Source: a bacterium (GTDB lineage Bacteria; Verrucomicrobiota; Verrucomicrobiia; Limisphaerales; UBA11358). From it: a DNA stretch of 33,782 bases. Below, one piece after another: positions 8,683 to 17,507 of this stretch (within the stretch, counting starts at the first letter, position 1; each line of letters opens with the position of its first letter). Location of the stretch: the NCBI GenBank assembly GCA_021813325.1, contig JAKALA010000047.1, forward strand, positions 1-33,782, read 5' to 3'. Under the pieces are notes generated by a model that did not search any database, was not told the DNA's origin, and saw only the letters and a list, made by a program, of their open reading frames with translations. The translations under genes and the position numbers were made by a program.

Positions 8683-9823
8683 TGCGCGGAAGACCCAACG
8701 CATCATATTCGAGGTGAGGTCGGTGGGACAGTTAATTTGAATAACCCACCGTTTAATTTTGGAAATAAAGACTACGAACACAGTGAAGTGAACTCAATAA
8801 ATATGAACCGCCGCACCTACTGGTGGCAGGTTCTTTCTACGTTTTCATTAACCAACGCAAGCGTCCCAACACAAATTGTCACCAACCTATCGCCAACCCC
8901 GTTATTTCCGGTTCCCAGCACAAATGTTCCGGTTCGCCCGCCTTCGATAGATGACGATACCTGGAACCGGTGGCTGGCTTATCGTCAGTTTATATTGGAA
9001 CAGAACCCACCGGTTGAATTTTATGTTCGCGTAGTAGATCAAAATGAACAGCCGGTAGAAGGAGCAAAATTGAAGTTAAAATTGAGCCGTATGGAAGGGA
9101 TGTCGTTTGCCACCACAAATTTTGACGCATGGGATCCGGCAAAAGCAATCCAAGACACATATTTGACCCTGTATTCTAATACAAATGGCTGGATTCAATT
9201 AACTGGCGTGACTGGCCGGACGTTGAATATTGAATCTTTAGAAAAAGAAGGTTATTCATGCACATTGCCGAGCATAGGTTCATTTGGGTATATGCCGCAC
9301 GGAGTCGGTTATGTGGAAACGGCAAGGGGCGGCGGAACTGGTGGGGCGATATTTTGAGCATCGGATTAGAGCCGATGGCACACCCGTCAGTCTAGACCTT
9401 CAACACGAGAAGTATGTTGGCAGCAAAGGTTGGAAAACCGTAGCCAATGCAACTCAATTTCCTGGGCCGACTGTTCGCGTATGGCGAGAGCCTTTTTTAT
9501 TTGATCCGCAATCATCCCGGCCCAACTCATGGCGGTATGAGCTGATTTGGCCTGGGTGCAAGTTTCAGACGACCAAAGACATTTTTTGCTATCTTGCACC
9601 GGTCGATGGTTATGCCGAAAAGATTGCTTTCAGTTTTAATAAGGCAGACGCAGATTTTCGATTGCGTGATGAATGCACTTTTTATTTCGTAAACCAACAG
9701 GGACAGTTCGGAAGAGGCTCAATCAATATCAGGGCCGATTACACCGAAGAGGAAGCTTATGTGAATCTGTCCGTTTGCTGGAATCCCGACGGGAGCCGCA
9801 ACTTGGAGCCTAAACCGGAGTGA
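8683..9823 (+). pseudogene. Hydrolase-tail/partner fusion with frameshift (long-form C-terminus)
   Basis: The frame opens after a stop at 8680-8682 with CAEDPTHHIRGEVGG and the hydrolase C-terminus, then runs without a stop into the partner linker and regulatory-like domain (IDDDTWNRWLAYRQFIL, VRVVDQNEQPVEGA). The partner's membrane anchor is lost. The frame ends at 9357, while the next segment, homologous to the long-form C-terminal half (MWKRQGAAEL to NLEPKPE), is in another frame and ends at 9823. Alignment with 5399-5440 places the frame change just before 9311. A real product could be the 8737-9357 fusion; more likely this is a decayed, recombined copy. A sequencing error cannot be excluded. 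Confidence 0.7.
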
Positions 9824-11141
9824 ACAACGGCGGGCCGGGCTATTTGACGAACTGTGTGCCGTTGACCATTCCCAGCACGAACTGGACGAGTGCGGGCGCG
9901 AACAACTTTTTCCTGCCGCTGATCTTTGAGGGCATCAGCACGAGGCAATGCGTCATCACGTTCGGGTTCAGCACGAACAACCAGCCGCCGGTGGCTTTAA
10001 GCCGTCCGTTCTATTTGAACTTGCAGAAAGTGACCAGCCTCTACGAGCATTGGACCGTGGGCGACAACACGACGACGGAATGGAACCAGATTCAACCCGT
10101 GGCAACAAACACACTGGACAGCGCGGTGTTTGGCAAGCCACGAACGGCGGATGAACAGAATTACATCCTCCTCGTGCATGGCTGGCGGATGCAGCTGTGG
10201 GGCGGCGGGCCTTTGCCAGCACGGCTTACAAGCGCATGTGGCACTTGGGCTACAAAGGAAGATTTGCGCTTTACTCGTGGCCCACGGATTATACCGGCAC
10301 GAGCTTTTGGAGCATGTTTGACCCGCTTCATCCTTTGATCGCGCAGGCTAATCGCCAGAACTATGACCGCAGCGAACAGCGGGCGTGGCGGGCGGGGACG
10401 GGTTTGTATGAACTGCTGGCGGACTTGAACGAGATTGATCCGCCGTTGAAACTTCGCGTCCTCGCGCACAGCATGGGCAACATCGTGGCCAGCGAAGGAC
10501 TGCGGCTGGCGGGCAAGGAGTTCAATACGCCATTGGTTCAAAGTTACATCGCCAGCCAGGCGGCCAGCGTGGCCAATGCCTACGATGCGGTGAATCCGGA
10601 GGTGGTCAGGACATCCTCCAAGCCGGAAATCTACGCGCACTTCCCGCGTAATAGCACGAACCAGCCGTATTTTACTGGGATGAAAAAAGCGGTGCAGGGC
10701 ACCAACATTGTCAACTTTAATAATCGAATTGATTTTGCCTTGAACTCGACGCTGGCTTGGCCAGTAAACCAGTTCACCAAGCCGGATTGGGGCTGGCGCT
10801 ACCAGCTTGTGCCCACCAATAGCGTCAACACCAACGGCAGCTATACCTATTGGGACACCAATAGAGTCCAACTGCATTTGGAACACATAGATCAGGCCCA
10901 CACCATCTTCTCCTACATCGCGATGGCTTGGAGCAAGGCGCTGGGTTGCGCGGAAGACCCAACGCATCATGTTCGAGGTGAGGTTGGCGGAGCGGTTAAT
11001 TTGAATGATCCACCGTTTAACTATGGAAATAATACTTACGAACACAGTGCAGAGTTCAACTCTATCAACATGAACCGCAGAACTTATTGGTGGCAGGTGC
11101 TCGGCACATTCTCACTAACCAACAACCTTCCTCGACCATGA
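9820..11141 (+). pseudogene. Orphan DUF900-like hydrolase module, frameshifted
   Basis: Homologous to 5883-7217 with the same GTG start and GTGA overlap. Its first part (to about 10150) is nearly identical to the giant protein; from about 10228 it follows the 5883-7217 copy. The first frame stops at 10338, and the catalytic part, with VLAHSMGNIV (Ser at 10470-10472), lies in a second frame ending at 11141. Around 10199 the copy reads GTGGGGCGG where the sister has GTGGGAGCGG: a single missing A accounts for the break. Restoring it would give about 440 residues. Inactive as sequenced unless the indel is an error or is bypassed. Its stop overlaps the next start by 4 nt. Confidence 0.75.
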
Positions 11142-11785
11142 AGCGAATACTTTTTTTCATCGCAATCTTAGCTGCACTAGCATTTTGCATCTTGCTATTT
11201 TCACATCGGCAAGCACCAAAACAGATTGTTGCGCCGCGAACATCATTTCCGGTGACAAATACTGTTCCTCCACCACCAATTTCAAACGTGCCACTTCAGG
11301 CTGCGCCAACTACCAATGCCTTTGTTCGGCCTGATTATATTGATGAAGATCACTGGAATCAGTTGATGCTTGTGCGTCAATTGGCATTAGAACAAAACCA
11401 GCCGGTTGAGTTTTATGCACACGTCGTGGATCAAAACGGACAGCCGCTCGAAGGGGCAAAATTGCACGTCATCTTGTCACGCACAGATGAAAAAATGTTT
11501 GAGACAACCAATTTCTTTTCTCGGCAAATGGGAGATGAAGTTTTGAATGTCCCGCTTGAACTGGTTTCCGATTCCGATGGTTGGATTAGATTGTCCAATG
11601 TAACCGGCAATTTTTTGAGAGTTGAATCACTGACCAAGGAAGGATATTCAGGGAAAGACTATTATGGCGGGATTAGTTTTGAACCTGGTGGCCGGCGAAA
11701 TCCTTCAAGTGACATTCAAATGACCAACGCTTGGAACCCGCAGAAAGGTTACATTTTCCATTTGCAGAAGATTGAAGGTAAATGA
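11138..11785 (+). CDS. Membrane-anchored partner protein, short form (third intact copy)
   Basis: A 215-residue protein. The ATG at 11138 gives the 4-nt overlap with the hydrolase stop; an upstream in-frame start would encode out-of-frame hydrolase tail. N-terminal membrane segment (about residues 4-21, ILFFIAILAALAFCILLF), Pro-rich linker with PPPPIS, then the conserved domain: YIDEDHWNQLMLVRQLAL, PVEFYAHVVDQNGQPLEGA, TTNFFSRQMGDEV, SDSDGWIRL, LTKEGY, ending LQKIEGK. Like its relatives it has no obvious catalytic motif and would sit in the inner membrane facing the periplasm. It remains intact although the upstream hydrolase is frameshifted. Confidence 0.8.
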   Translation: MKRILFFIAILAALAFCILLFSHRQAPKQIVAPRTSFPVTNTVPPPPISNVPLQAAPTTNAFVRPDYIDEDHWNQLMLVRQLALEQNQPVEFYAHVVDQNGQPLEGAKLHVILSRTDEKMFETTNFFSRQMGDEVLNVPLELVSDSDGWIRLSNVTGNFLRVESLTKEGYSGKDYYGGISFEPGGRRNPSSDIQMTNAWNPQKGYIFHLQKIEGK

Positions 11786-11789
11786 GGCT

Positions 11790-11891
11790 GAACGCAGCGC
11801 CGAATTCAACTCCATCAACATGAACCGCCGCACTTATTGGTGGCAAGTGCTTTCCACCTTTTCGTTAACAAACAACCTGCCGAACCCATGA
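11790..11891 (+). pseudogene. 33-codon remnant of hydrolase C-terminus (second copy)
   Basis: The frame reads ERSAEFNSINMNRRTYWWQV and continues to a stop, exactly as long as the remnant at 7881-7982. Forty-eight nt across the junction (11780-11827) are identical to 7871-7918, so the deletion happened once and the product was then duplicated or converted. The ATGA overlap with the following damaged partner gene is kept. Confidence 0.8.
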
Positions 11892-12177
11892 AAAAATTCT
11901 CGCGGTTTTCCTTGTGCTTGTTTTGGCTCTGGCGGTTTGGCTCGTCTTGCATCGGCCTAAAATGTCGCAGCCAGACAATCGGCAGCCGGCACCCATTCAA
12001 GCAACCAATAATGTCCGGGCGTCATCACTACCACCAACGACAGCAACTGCCACCAATGTTAATGCCTTCATACGGCCAGCCTCCGTTGACGAGGAAACTC
12101 GACTTGGAGGCAACGGACGCCCTGCGCCGGATGGGCCGCCGGAACTCCGCCATCGCCGCCTGCCACGCCCAGGCTGA
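11888..12177 (+). pseudogene. Truncated, frameshifted membrane-anchored partner gene
   Basis: The ATG at 11888 overlaps the remnant stop. With six A residues after the ATG the frame is scrambled; with seven it would read MKKILAVFLVLVLALAVWL, a typical membrane anchor, and continue through a Thr/Ala linker to NAFIRPASVDEE, matching the start of the partner domain. Homology ends at about 12096 and the remainder is unrelated GC-rich sequence, so the domain is lost even if the frame is corrected. This is the right-hand end of the array. Confidence 0.7.
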
Positions 12178-12200
12178 ATTGGGGCCTTGATGTCACTGTA

Positions 12201-14264
12201 TTATGCAGATGTCAATAAGAGCTGCCTTGCCCTCTCTGCGTCACCTGTTGGCAGTTCACAGCTGTTGCCTGAACATACAAAAATCGTCGCCGCCTCCGCC
12301 GCCTCCAGCGTTTTCGCGAACGGCTCCACTGCTCCAGTATTTCCCATCACGACTTTGTTGGGTTGATAGACCCCATGGGCGGCTCGAACGAGTTCGGCAA
12401 ATGGCTTTGAATCTCTTTCGCCGGCCACGACCGCGCGTCGCGGTTCATCCAGCCAGAAATCCAGCGCGTGCAACATGAAAGCATGCGCTGCCGGTTGTTG
12501 TTGCAACCGATCGGCAGCCATTTGCAATGTCATCTCCGCTGGCTGACGAAAATCGTTCTGGCCGGTGATCTTCGCCAATTTCAGCAAGGCAAGCGTAGCC
12601 ACGGCATTGCCGCTGGGTTCCGCGCCGTCGTAGTCATCTTTCACCCGCAGAATCAAGTCATTGGTGCCGGCTGGACTTTGCCAGAATCCCCCGTTCGCTG
12701 GGTCATAAAATTTTTCAATCATCGCCCGGGCCAGGTCGCAGGCGAAATCCAAAGGCTCAGGCTGCAACGTGGCTTCGTAAAGATGGAGCACGCCATCGAG
12801 CAGAAACGCGTAGGCTTCGAGCAGTTGAACCGCATCGCGTTCGCCGTCACGCCAGCGGTGAAAAAGTGTGCCCACGGCTCCGTCATTTCCCGGCTGCCAC
12901 AGGTTTTGCTGGATGAACCGAAGGTTTTTCGCCGCCGCCGCCAGATATTTTTGCTTGTTGAGAATGATTCCCGCCCGCGCAAACGCGCCCAGCATTAATC
13001 CGTTCCACGACGCGAGAATTTTATCGTCGAGATGCGGGCGAATGCGTTTGGTGCGTTCGACCAGCATTTTTGACTTCGCGGCTTCCAGCAATGCAAGATC
13101 GGTCGCCGGCACGCTGGAGTCCACAATGCTCAATACATTTTGTCCTGGCAGCGGATGCGGATGGCTGTGATCCACAAAATTTCCTTCCTTGGTAAGGCCA
13201 AAGAAATTTTTGGCGACAATAAATTCCTCCGGCGAAAGCAGCTTGGAAAGTTCGTCGTGCGTCCAGCAATAATATTTGCCTTCGTGACCTTCGCTGTCCG
13301 CGTCCTCTGCGGAATAAAATCCTCCGTTAGTATGGGTCATGTCACGCAAAACATAATCAAGAACGTCGCTAACCACTTCGGCCTGCCGCTCTTCCCCGCT
13401 GATCAGATGCGCATCCAGATACAACTGCACCAGTTGGGCATTATCGTAGAGCATCTTCTCAAAATGCGGCACCAGCCATTGCGCATCCACCGCATAGCGG
13501 GCAAAACCGCCGCCGAGTTGGTCATGGATGCCGCCGCGGGCCATCGCATCGCAGGTTCGCAAAACCATTCTTTGGGCGTCGGCGTCGCCAAATCGCCTGG
13601 CTGCACGAAAAACAAAGGATGGAATGGAGGGCTGCGGAAATTTGGGCGCGCCGCCAAAACCACCATTCTGCGCATCGAAAGCTTCCTTGAACGTTTTCAG
13701 CGCGCTCCGGAGAATATTGGGTGTTAATGGCGAGTTTTCCCGGCCTTCGCGGGCGGTGACGAGTTCCAGACGCGCATGCAGCTCATCGGCGCTGGCGGCG
13801 ATTTCCGATTTGCGGTCGCGCCAGAGTTGGGCAATTTGCTCGAGCAATTGAAGAAAACTCGGGCGGCCATGGCGCGGTTCCGGCGGGAAATACGTGCCAC
13901 CGAAAAAAGGCTTCAAGTCCGGCGTCAAGAAGACGTTCAGCGGCCAGCCGCCGCCGCCGGTGGTGGCCTGGACGAAGGTCATGTAAATCTTGTCCACATC
14001 GGGCCGCTCCTCGCGATCAACCTTGATGCTGACAAATTCGCGATTCAAAAAATTCCCGATGCGTTCATCCTCAAAACTTTCCCGCTCCATGACGTGACAC
14101 CAATGACACGTCGAATAGCCGATGCTTAGAAAAATCGGTTTGCCCTCGGCGCGGGCCCGGCTGAACGCAGCGTCGCCCCACGCAAACCATTCCACCGGGT
14201 TATGGGCGTGTTGAAGCAAATAGGGGGATTTTTCCACGGCCAGCGCGTTGGTGAATTTGTGCAT
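12201..14264 (-). CDS. YyaL/DUF255 thioredoxin-domain protein
   Basis: A 687-residue protein from the ATG at 14264 (a GTG lies one codon upstream). The N-terminal DUF255 thioredoxin-like domain (about residues 1-165) has the hallmark [40 protein letters not shown] and [11 protein letters not shown]. The C-terminal two thirds resemble the six-hairpin (alpha/alpha-barrel) fold of this family ([45 protein letters not shown]). The length is usual for YyaL/SPATA20 proteins. The biochemical role is not settled; a redox or sugar-epimerase-like function has been proposed from the folds. It stands alone, convergent with the module array and divergent from the CPBP gene. Confidence 0.9.
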   Translation of the reverse strand: MHKFTNALAVEKSPYLLQHAHNPVEWFAWGDAAFSRARAEGKPIFLSIGYSTCHWCHVMERESFEDERIGNFLNREFVSIKVDREERPDVDKIYMTFVQATTGGGGWPLNVFLTPDLKPFFGGTYFPPEPRHGRPSFLQLLEQIAQLWRDRKSEIAASADELHARLELVTAREGRENSPLTPNILRSALKTFKEAFDAQNGGFGGAPKFPQPSIPSFVFRAARRFGDADAQRMVLRTCDAMARGGIHDQLGGGFARYAVDAQWLVPHFEKMLYDNAQLVQLYLDAHLISGEERQAEVVSDVLDYVLRDMTHTNGGFYSAEDADSEGHEGKYYCWTHDELSKLLSPEEFIVAKNFFGLTKEGNFVDHSHPHPLPGQNVLSIVDSSVPATDLALLEAAKSKMLVERTKRIRPHLDDKILASWNGLMLGAFARAGIILNKQKYLAAAAKNLRFIQQNLWQPGNDGAVGTLFHRWRDGERDAVQLLEAYAFLLDGVLHLYEATLQPEPLDFACDLARAMIEKFYDPANGGFWQSPAGTNDLILRVKDDYDGAEPSGNAVATLALLKLAKITGQNDFRQPAEMTLQMAADRLQQQPAAHAFMLHALDFWLDEPRRAVVAGERDSKPFAELVRAAHGVYQPNKVVMGNTGAVEPFAKTLEAAEAATIFVCSGNSCELPTGDAERARQLLLTSA

Positions 14265-14349
14265 CACAAGTCATAATTAACAGAATTTGCCGGAATTAAA
14301 ACCGCCAAAATGAAATCGTCTCAACCGGAATCATTCGCTAGGCTGGGGC

Positions 14350-15066
14350 ATGTTGTCGTCAAAACCGTGGCGGGCCGAGGCCGTGATGATGCTCATTGCG
14401 GGCATCATCGGCAGCATTTTTTTGAGCGGTTTGACGGTGGGTGTGCTGCGCAAATTGGCAGTGGCCGGATTTGCGACGCCGGACAGTTTCGGCAGTGTGG
14501 TGGTGGACACCCTCAGTTTTCAGGGCGCGGCTTTAATTTTCGGCTGCGTCTTTGTCAAGTTGCATGACATTCACTGGCATGAAGTCCTGGGCTTGCCCCG
14601 GCCAAAGATGGGGCGGGCATTACTGATGGCGGCTGGCGTGCTGGTGATTTCGTTGCCACTGGTCTGGGGGTTGCAGCAAGTTTCCATCTTAACTCTCGAA
14701 AAATTGGGCTGGCTGCCCGAAACGCAGAATGCCGTGGATTTATTCCTGAAAGCCAAATCGCCGTGGATGCGCATTTACCTTGGCTTTTTCGCGGTCGTGC
14801 TCGCGCCGTTTGGGGAAGAATTCGTGTTTCGCGGCGTGCTCTTTCCGTTTGTCAAGCAACTGGGCTGGCCCAAACTGGCGTGGTTTGGCGTGAGCTTCTT
14901 GTTTGCGTTAATTCACGTCAATCTCCCGACCATTCTCCCGCTCTTCGTGCTGGCGTTGATCTTCACGTGGCTGTATCACAAAACCAATTGTCTGCTCACC
15001 TCCATCCTGGCGCACAGTTTGTTCAACGCCGCCAACCTCGTCCTGCTTTGCTTCTTGCACCCATGA
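14350..15066 (+). CDS. CPBP family intramembrane metalloprotease
   Basis: A 238-residue polytopic membrane protein. The CPBP/Abi signature lies in the C-terminal half: EEFVFR (Glu156, Glu157, Arg161), a His in FALIHVN (residue 189), and a late His in AHSLFNAAN. These are the metal-binding and catalytic positions of the Rce1-like family. Hydrophobic segments flank these motifs. The gene ends in an ATGA overlap with thiL, so it is probably the first gene of an operon running to tsaB. Substrate unknown; bacterial members have been linked to peptide processing and bacteriocin self-protection, but nothing here points to that. Confidence 0.85.
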   Translation: MLSSKPWRAEAVMMLIAGIIGSIFLSGLTVGVLRKLAVAGFATPDSFGSVVVDTLSFQGAALIFGCVFVKLHDIHWHEVLGLPRPKMGRALLMAAGVLVISLPLVWGLQQVSILTLEKLGWLPETQNAVDLFLKAKSPWMRIYLGFFAVVLAPFGEEFVFRGVLFPFVKQLGWPKLAWFGVSFLFALIHVNLPTILPLFVLALIFTWLYHKTNCLLTSILAHSLFNAANLVLLCFLHP

Positions 15067-16013
15067 ATGAATTTGAGCTCATCGCCCGGCTGACGAAATC
15101 GTTGCCCACAAACGCCAGTGTGGTGACCGGGGCCGGCGATGACTGCGCCGTGCTGGATCTGGGCATTCCGGAAGAACTCATCCTGTTCAAGACCGACGCC
15201 GTGGTGGAGGGCATTCATTTCACCAGTGAAACGCCGCCGCAAAAAATCGGCCACAAGGCGCTTGCCCGCTGCTTGAGCGACGTTGCCGCCATGGCCGGCA
15301 CCCCCGGCGCCGCGCTGATCACGATTGCCCTGCCAAAAGATTTTGAAGCGACATTTGTGGAAAAAGTTTACGAAGGCATCAACTCGCTTGCCCAAAGGCA
15401 TGGGGTGGCCATTGTTGGTGGTGAAACCACGACAAATCCGGAACGAATGCTGATTTCGGTTTCGCTGCTGGGCACAGTGGCGCGCGGCCGGCAAATCCTG
15501 CGCAGCGGCGCCAAGATCGGGGATGCCATTTTTGTGACGGGTGAACTGGGTGGTTCGCTGGCCGGAAAACATCTGGATTTTGAACCTCGTCTGGCGGAAG
15601 CGCAGTGGCTGGCCAGCCATTTTCCGATCCATTCGATGATGGATTTGAGCGATGGACTGGCGGGCGATTTGCCGCACATCCTCAACCGCAGCCAGGTTGG
15701 CGCGGAACTCCTGAAATCGGCCCTGCCCATTGCCCGCGACGCCAAACTTCGGGCGGAAAGCAACTCCGCAGCCAAACCGGCGGCGCTGGCTGCACTCACG
15801 GATGGCGAAGATTTTGAATTGCTGTTCACCGTGGCCAGCAAGCACGCCGTCGCGCTGCTGGACGCGTGGAAAAAGCAGTTTTCGCCCCTCAAGTTGAGCT
15901 GCATCGGCAAAATTGTGGCCGGCACGGGAATTTCACTGCGCGACAAGTCCGGAGTGCATAAACTGAATGCCGGCGGCTACGCTCATTTTGCCGGTTCCAC
16001 AAAAGCCGGCTGA
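15063..16013 (+). CDS. thiL: Thiamine-monophosphate kinase ThiL
   Basis: A 316-residue enzyme that phosphorylates thiamine monophosphate to thiamine diphosphate, the last step of cofactor synthesis, in the cytoplasm. The ATG at 15063 is chosen over an upstream in-frame start because it gives the standard N-terminus MNEFELIARLTKSL and overlaps the previous stop as ATGA. Motifs: GAGDDCAVLD (metal and nucleotide binding), DAVVEGIHF, GHKALARCLSDVAAMAG, VGGETT, MMDLSDGLAGDL and TDGEDFELLFTV, in the order typical of ThiL. Normal length. Confidence 0.93.
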   Translation: MNEFELIARLTKSLPTNASVVTGAGDDCAVLDLGIPEELILFKTDAVVEGIHFTSETPPQKIGHKALARCLSDVAAMAGTPGAALITIALPKDFEATFVEKVYEGINSLAQRHGVAIVGGETTTNPERMLISVSLLGTVARGRQILRSGAKIGDAIFVTGELGGSLAGKHLDFEPRLAEAQWLASHFPIHSMMDLSDGLAGDLPHILNRSQVGAELLKSALPIARDAKLRAESNSAAKPAALAALTDGEDFELLFTVASKHAVALLDAWKKQFSPLKLSCIGKIVAGTGISLRDKSGVHKLNAGGYAHFAGSTKAG

Positions 16014-16063
16014 GCTTCCGCGAGCGGACATCCGTTTGAAAACGAAACACATTTAACCACGCT

Positions 16064-16507
16064 TTGCCGTTGCCATTCACATCGCACAATCCCCAGGAAA
16101 CCGAGTCGCTTGGCGAACAGCTTGGCCGGCGTGCTGAACGCGGCTGGCTCATCACGCTCAGCGGCGATCTTGGCGCCGGCAAAACGCAATTTGTGCGTGG
16201 CGTGGCGCGTGGACTGGGCATTTTCGGCCGGGTCCATTCGCCCACGTTCACCCTGGTCAATGAATATGGCGGCGGCCGGCTCAAGCTGTTTCATCTGGAT
16301 TTGTATCGGCTGGAAACCCCCGGGCAAATTCTCAGCGCCGGGATTGAAGATTATCTGGCGCCCGATGGCGTCACCGTGGTGGAATGGGCGGAGCGGCTTA
16401 ATGATTTAAACTCCGAGCTCGGAATGGCGAAAAAGGTTTTGAAAGTGCGAATTGAAATTACCAGCGAAACCGGCCGGAATATTTTCTATGACGATTTTGG
16501 CGCTTGA
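16064..16507 (+). CDS. tsaE: tRNA threonylcarbamoyladenosine ATPase TsaE
   Basis: A 147-residue P-loop ATPase needed for t6A37 modification of ANN-decoding tRNAs, working with TsaB, TsaC and TsaD. Walker A GDLGAGKT is at residues 34-41; family motifs SPTFTLVNEY, HLDLYRLE and VVEWAERL follow. The start is taken as the TTG at 16064; no good ATG or Shine-Dalgarno site is nearby. The 3' end overlaps tsaB by 20 nt, which fits joint translation of two proteins of the same complex. Confidence 0.9.
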   Translation: MPLPFTSHNPQETESLGEQLGRRAERGWLITLSGDLGAGKTQFVRGVARGLGIFGRVHSPTFTLVNEYGGGRLKLFHLDLYRLETPGQILSAGIEDYLAPDGVTVVEWAERLNDLNSELGMAKKVLKVRIEITSETGRNIFYDDFGA

Positions 16508-17117
16508 ATTTTCCTCCGCGCGACGCAGTGTGGCGCTTGCTCGCGGCGGCGTGGTGCTGGCCGAAGCCGTGGAACAATCGGAAAGCCGGGAAACCCATGC
16601 TTTCAAACTTATCGAATCGGTGCTGGCCGAAGCCAAACTTTCGCGTTCGGAAATTACCGCCATGGCCATTGGCCTGGGGCCGGGAAGTTACACGGGCATT
16701 CGCGCCGCCATTGCGCTGGCGCAGGGCTGGCAACTGGCGACGCAGGTCAAACTGCTGGGCATCAGCAGCGCCGATGCGCTGGCGGTCCAAGCCCAAACCC
16801 AAAAACGGTTTGGGCGGATTAATGTCGTGATCGACGCGCAGCGCCGGGAATTTTATCTGGCTACGTGGCAGATTTCTCGCGGGACGCGAAGCTTGCTTGA
16901 ACCGCTTAAAATCGTGACCGCTGCTGAAATGGAGGCGCGCCGCGCCTGCGGTGAAGTTTTCATCGGCCCGGAACAGGAACCGCGTTTCTTTCCGCAAGCC
17001 GCCACATTGGCCCAATTAGCGGCCAGCCGGACTGATTTCAGTGATGGCGCAACTTTGGCGCCGATCTATTTGCGGGCGACCACCTTTGTCAAAGCCGGCG
17101 GTATCAGGTCAATTTAG
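16488..17117 (+). CDS. tsaB: tRNA threonylcarbamoyladenosine biosynthesis protein TsaB
   Basis: A 209-residue ASKHA-fold protein that pairs with TsaD in the t6A complex. The ATG at 16488 is preferred over the TTG at 16452 since it gives the family N-terminus MTILALEFSSARRSVAL. Characteristic motifs are GLGPGSYTGIRAAIALAQGW followed by LLGISSADALA, and DAQRREFYLA in the second half. It overlaps the end of tsaE and is the last gene of the CPBP-thiL-tsaE-tsaB run; the convergent DUF423 gene ends 22 nt downstream. Confidence 0.9.
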   Translation: MTILALEFSSARRSVALARGGVVLAEAVEQSESRETHAFKLIESVLAEAKLSRSEITAMAIGLGPGSYTGIRAAIALAQGWQLATQVKLLGISSADALAVQAQTQKRFGRINVVIDAQRREFYLATWQISRGTRSLLEPLKIVTAAEMEARRACGEVFIGPEQEPRFFPQAATLAQLAASRTDFSDGATLAPIYLRATTFVKAGGIRSI

Positions 17118-17138
17118 CCTGGGAAGAGATCCCGTTTT

Positions 17139-17507
17139 TCAAGTCTCTCGACTCGTGCCGGCACAGACTGCCAGGGATACCCAGCCCACGATAAAACTCA
17201 CGCCGCCGATCGGCGTAATGGCGCCCAGCCAGCGAAGGTCGGTAACCGCCAGGGCATATAACGAACCGGAAAAAATGAGGATTCCGAGCAGGAAACTCCA
17301 CCACGCGACGCGGTGAAGTGTTTTCCTTTCGGCCAGAACGAACAGCATTACCGCGTGAATGAAATGATAGAACACCGCCTTCTCCCAGATGGTTGCGGTT
17401 TGGTTTTGCGCGAGCACCTCTTTTAGCCCGTGCGCGCCAAATGCGCCCAAGATGACGGCAAGCATGCCCGTCACGGCGGCAATCCGGGTGGCAAGCGCCG
17501 GTCTCAT
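17139..17507 (-). CDS. DUF423 family inner-membrane protein
   Basis: A 122-residue, very hydrophobic protein with four predicted membrane segments. The N-terminal GMLAVILGAFGAHGLK and the central YHFIHAVMLF, SGSLYALAVT and GAITPIGGVSFIVGW are hallmarks of the DUF423 (YgdD) family. Function unknown. Its start overlaps the stop of the upstream signal-peptide protein by 4 nt (ATGA), so the two form a small operon on the minus strand. Confidence 0.9.
   Translation of the reverse strand: MRPALATRIAAVTGMLAVILGAFGAHGLKEVLAQNQTATIWEKAVFYHFIHAVMLFVLAERKTLHRVAWWSFLLGILIFSGSLYALAVTDLRWLGAITPIGGVSFIVGWVSLAVCAGTSRET

Noticed and set aside
4792-12190. CRISPR or phage origin for the repetitive region
   Set aside because: Repeats are long coding modules with no short regularly spaced direct repeats, and no phage structural, integrase or attachment-site features were seen.
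14763-15062. Upstream extension of the thiL ORF
   Set aside because: It overlaps the CPBP protease gene in another frame and adds non-homologous Arg/Ala-rich residues; the ATG at 15063 gives the standard ThiL N-terminus.
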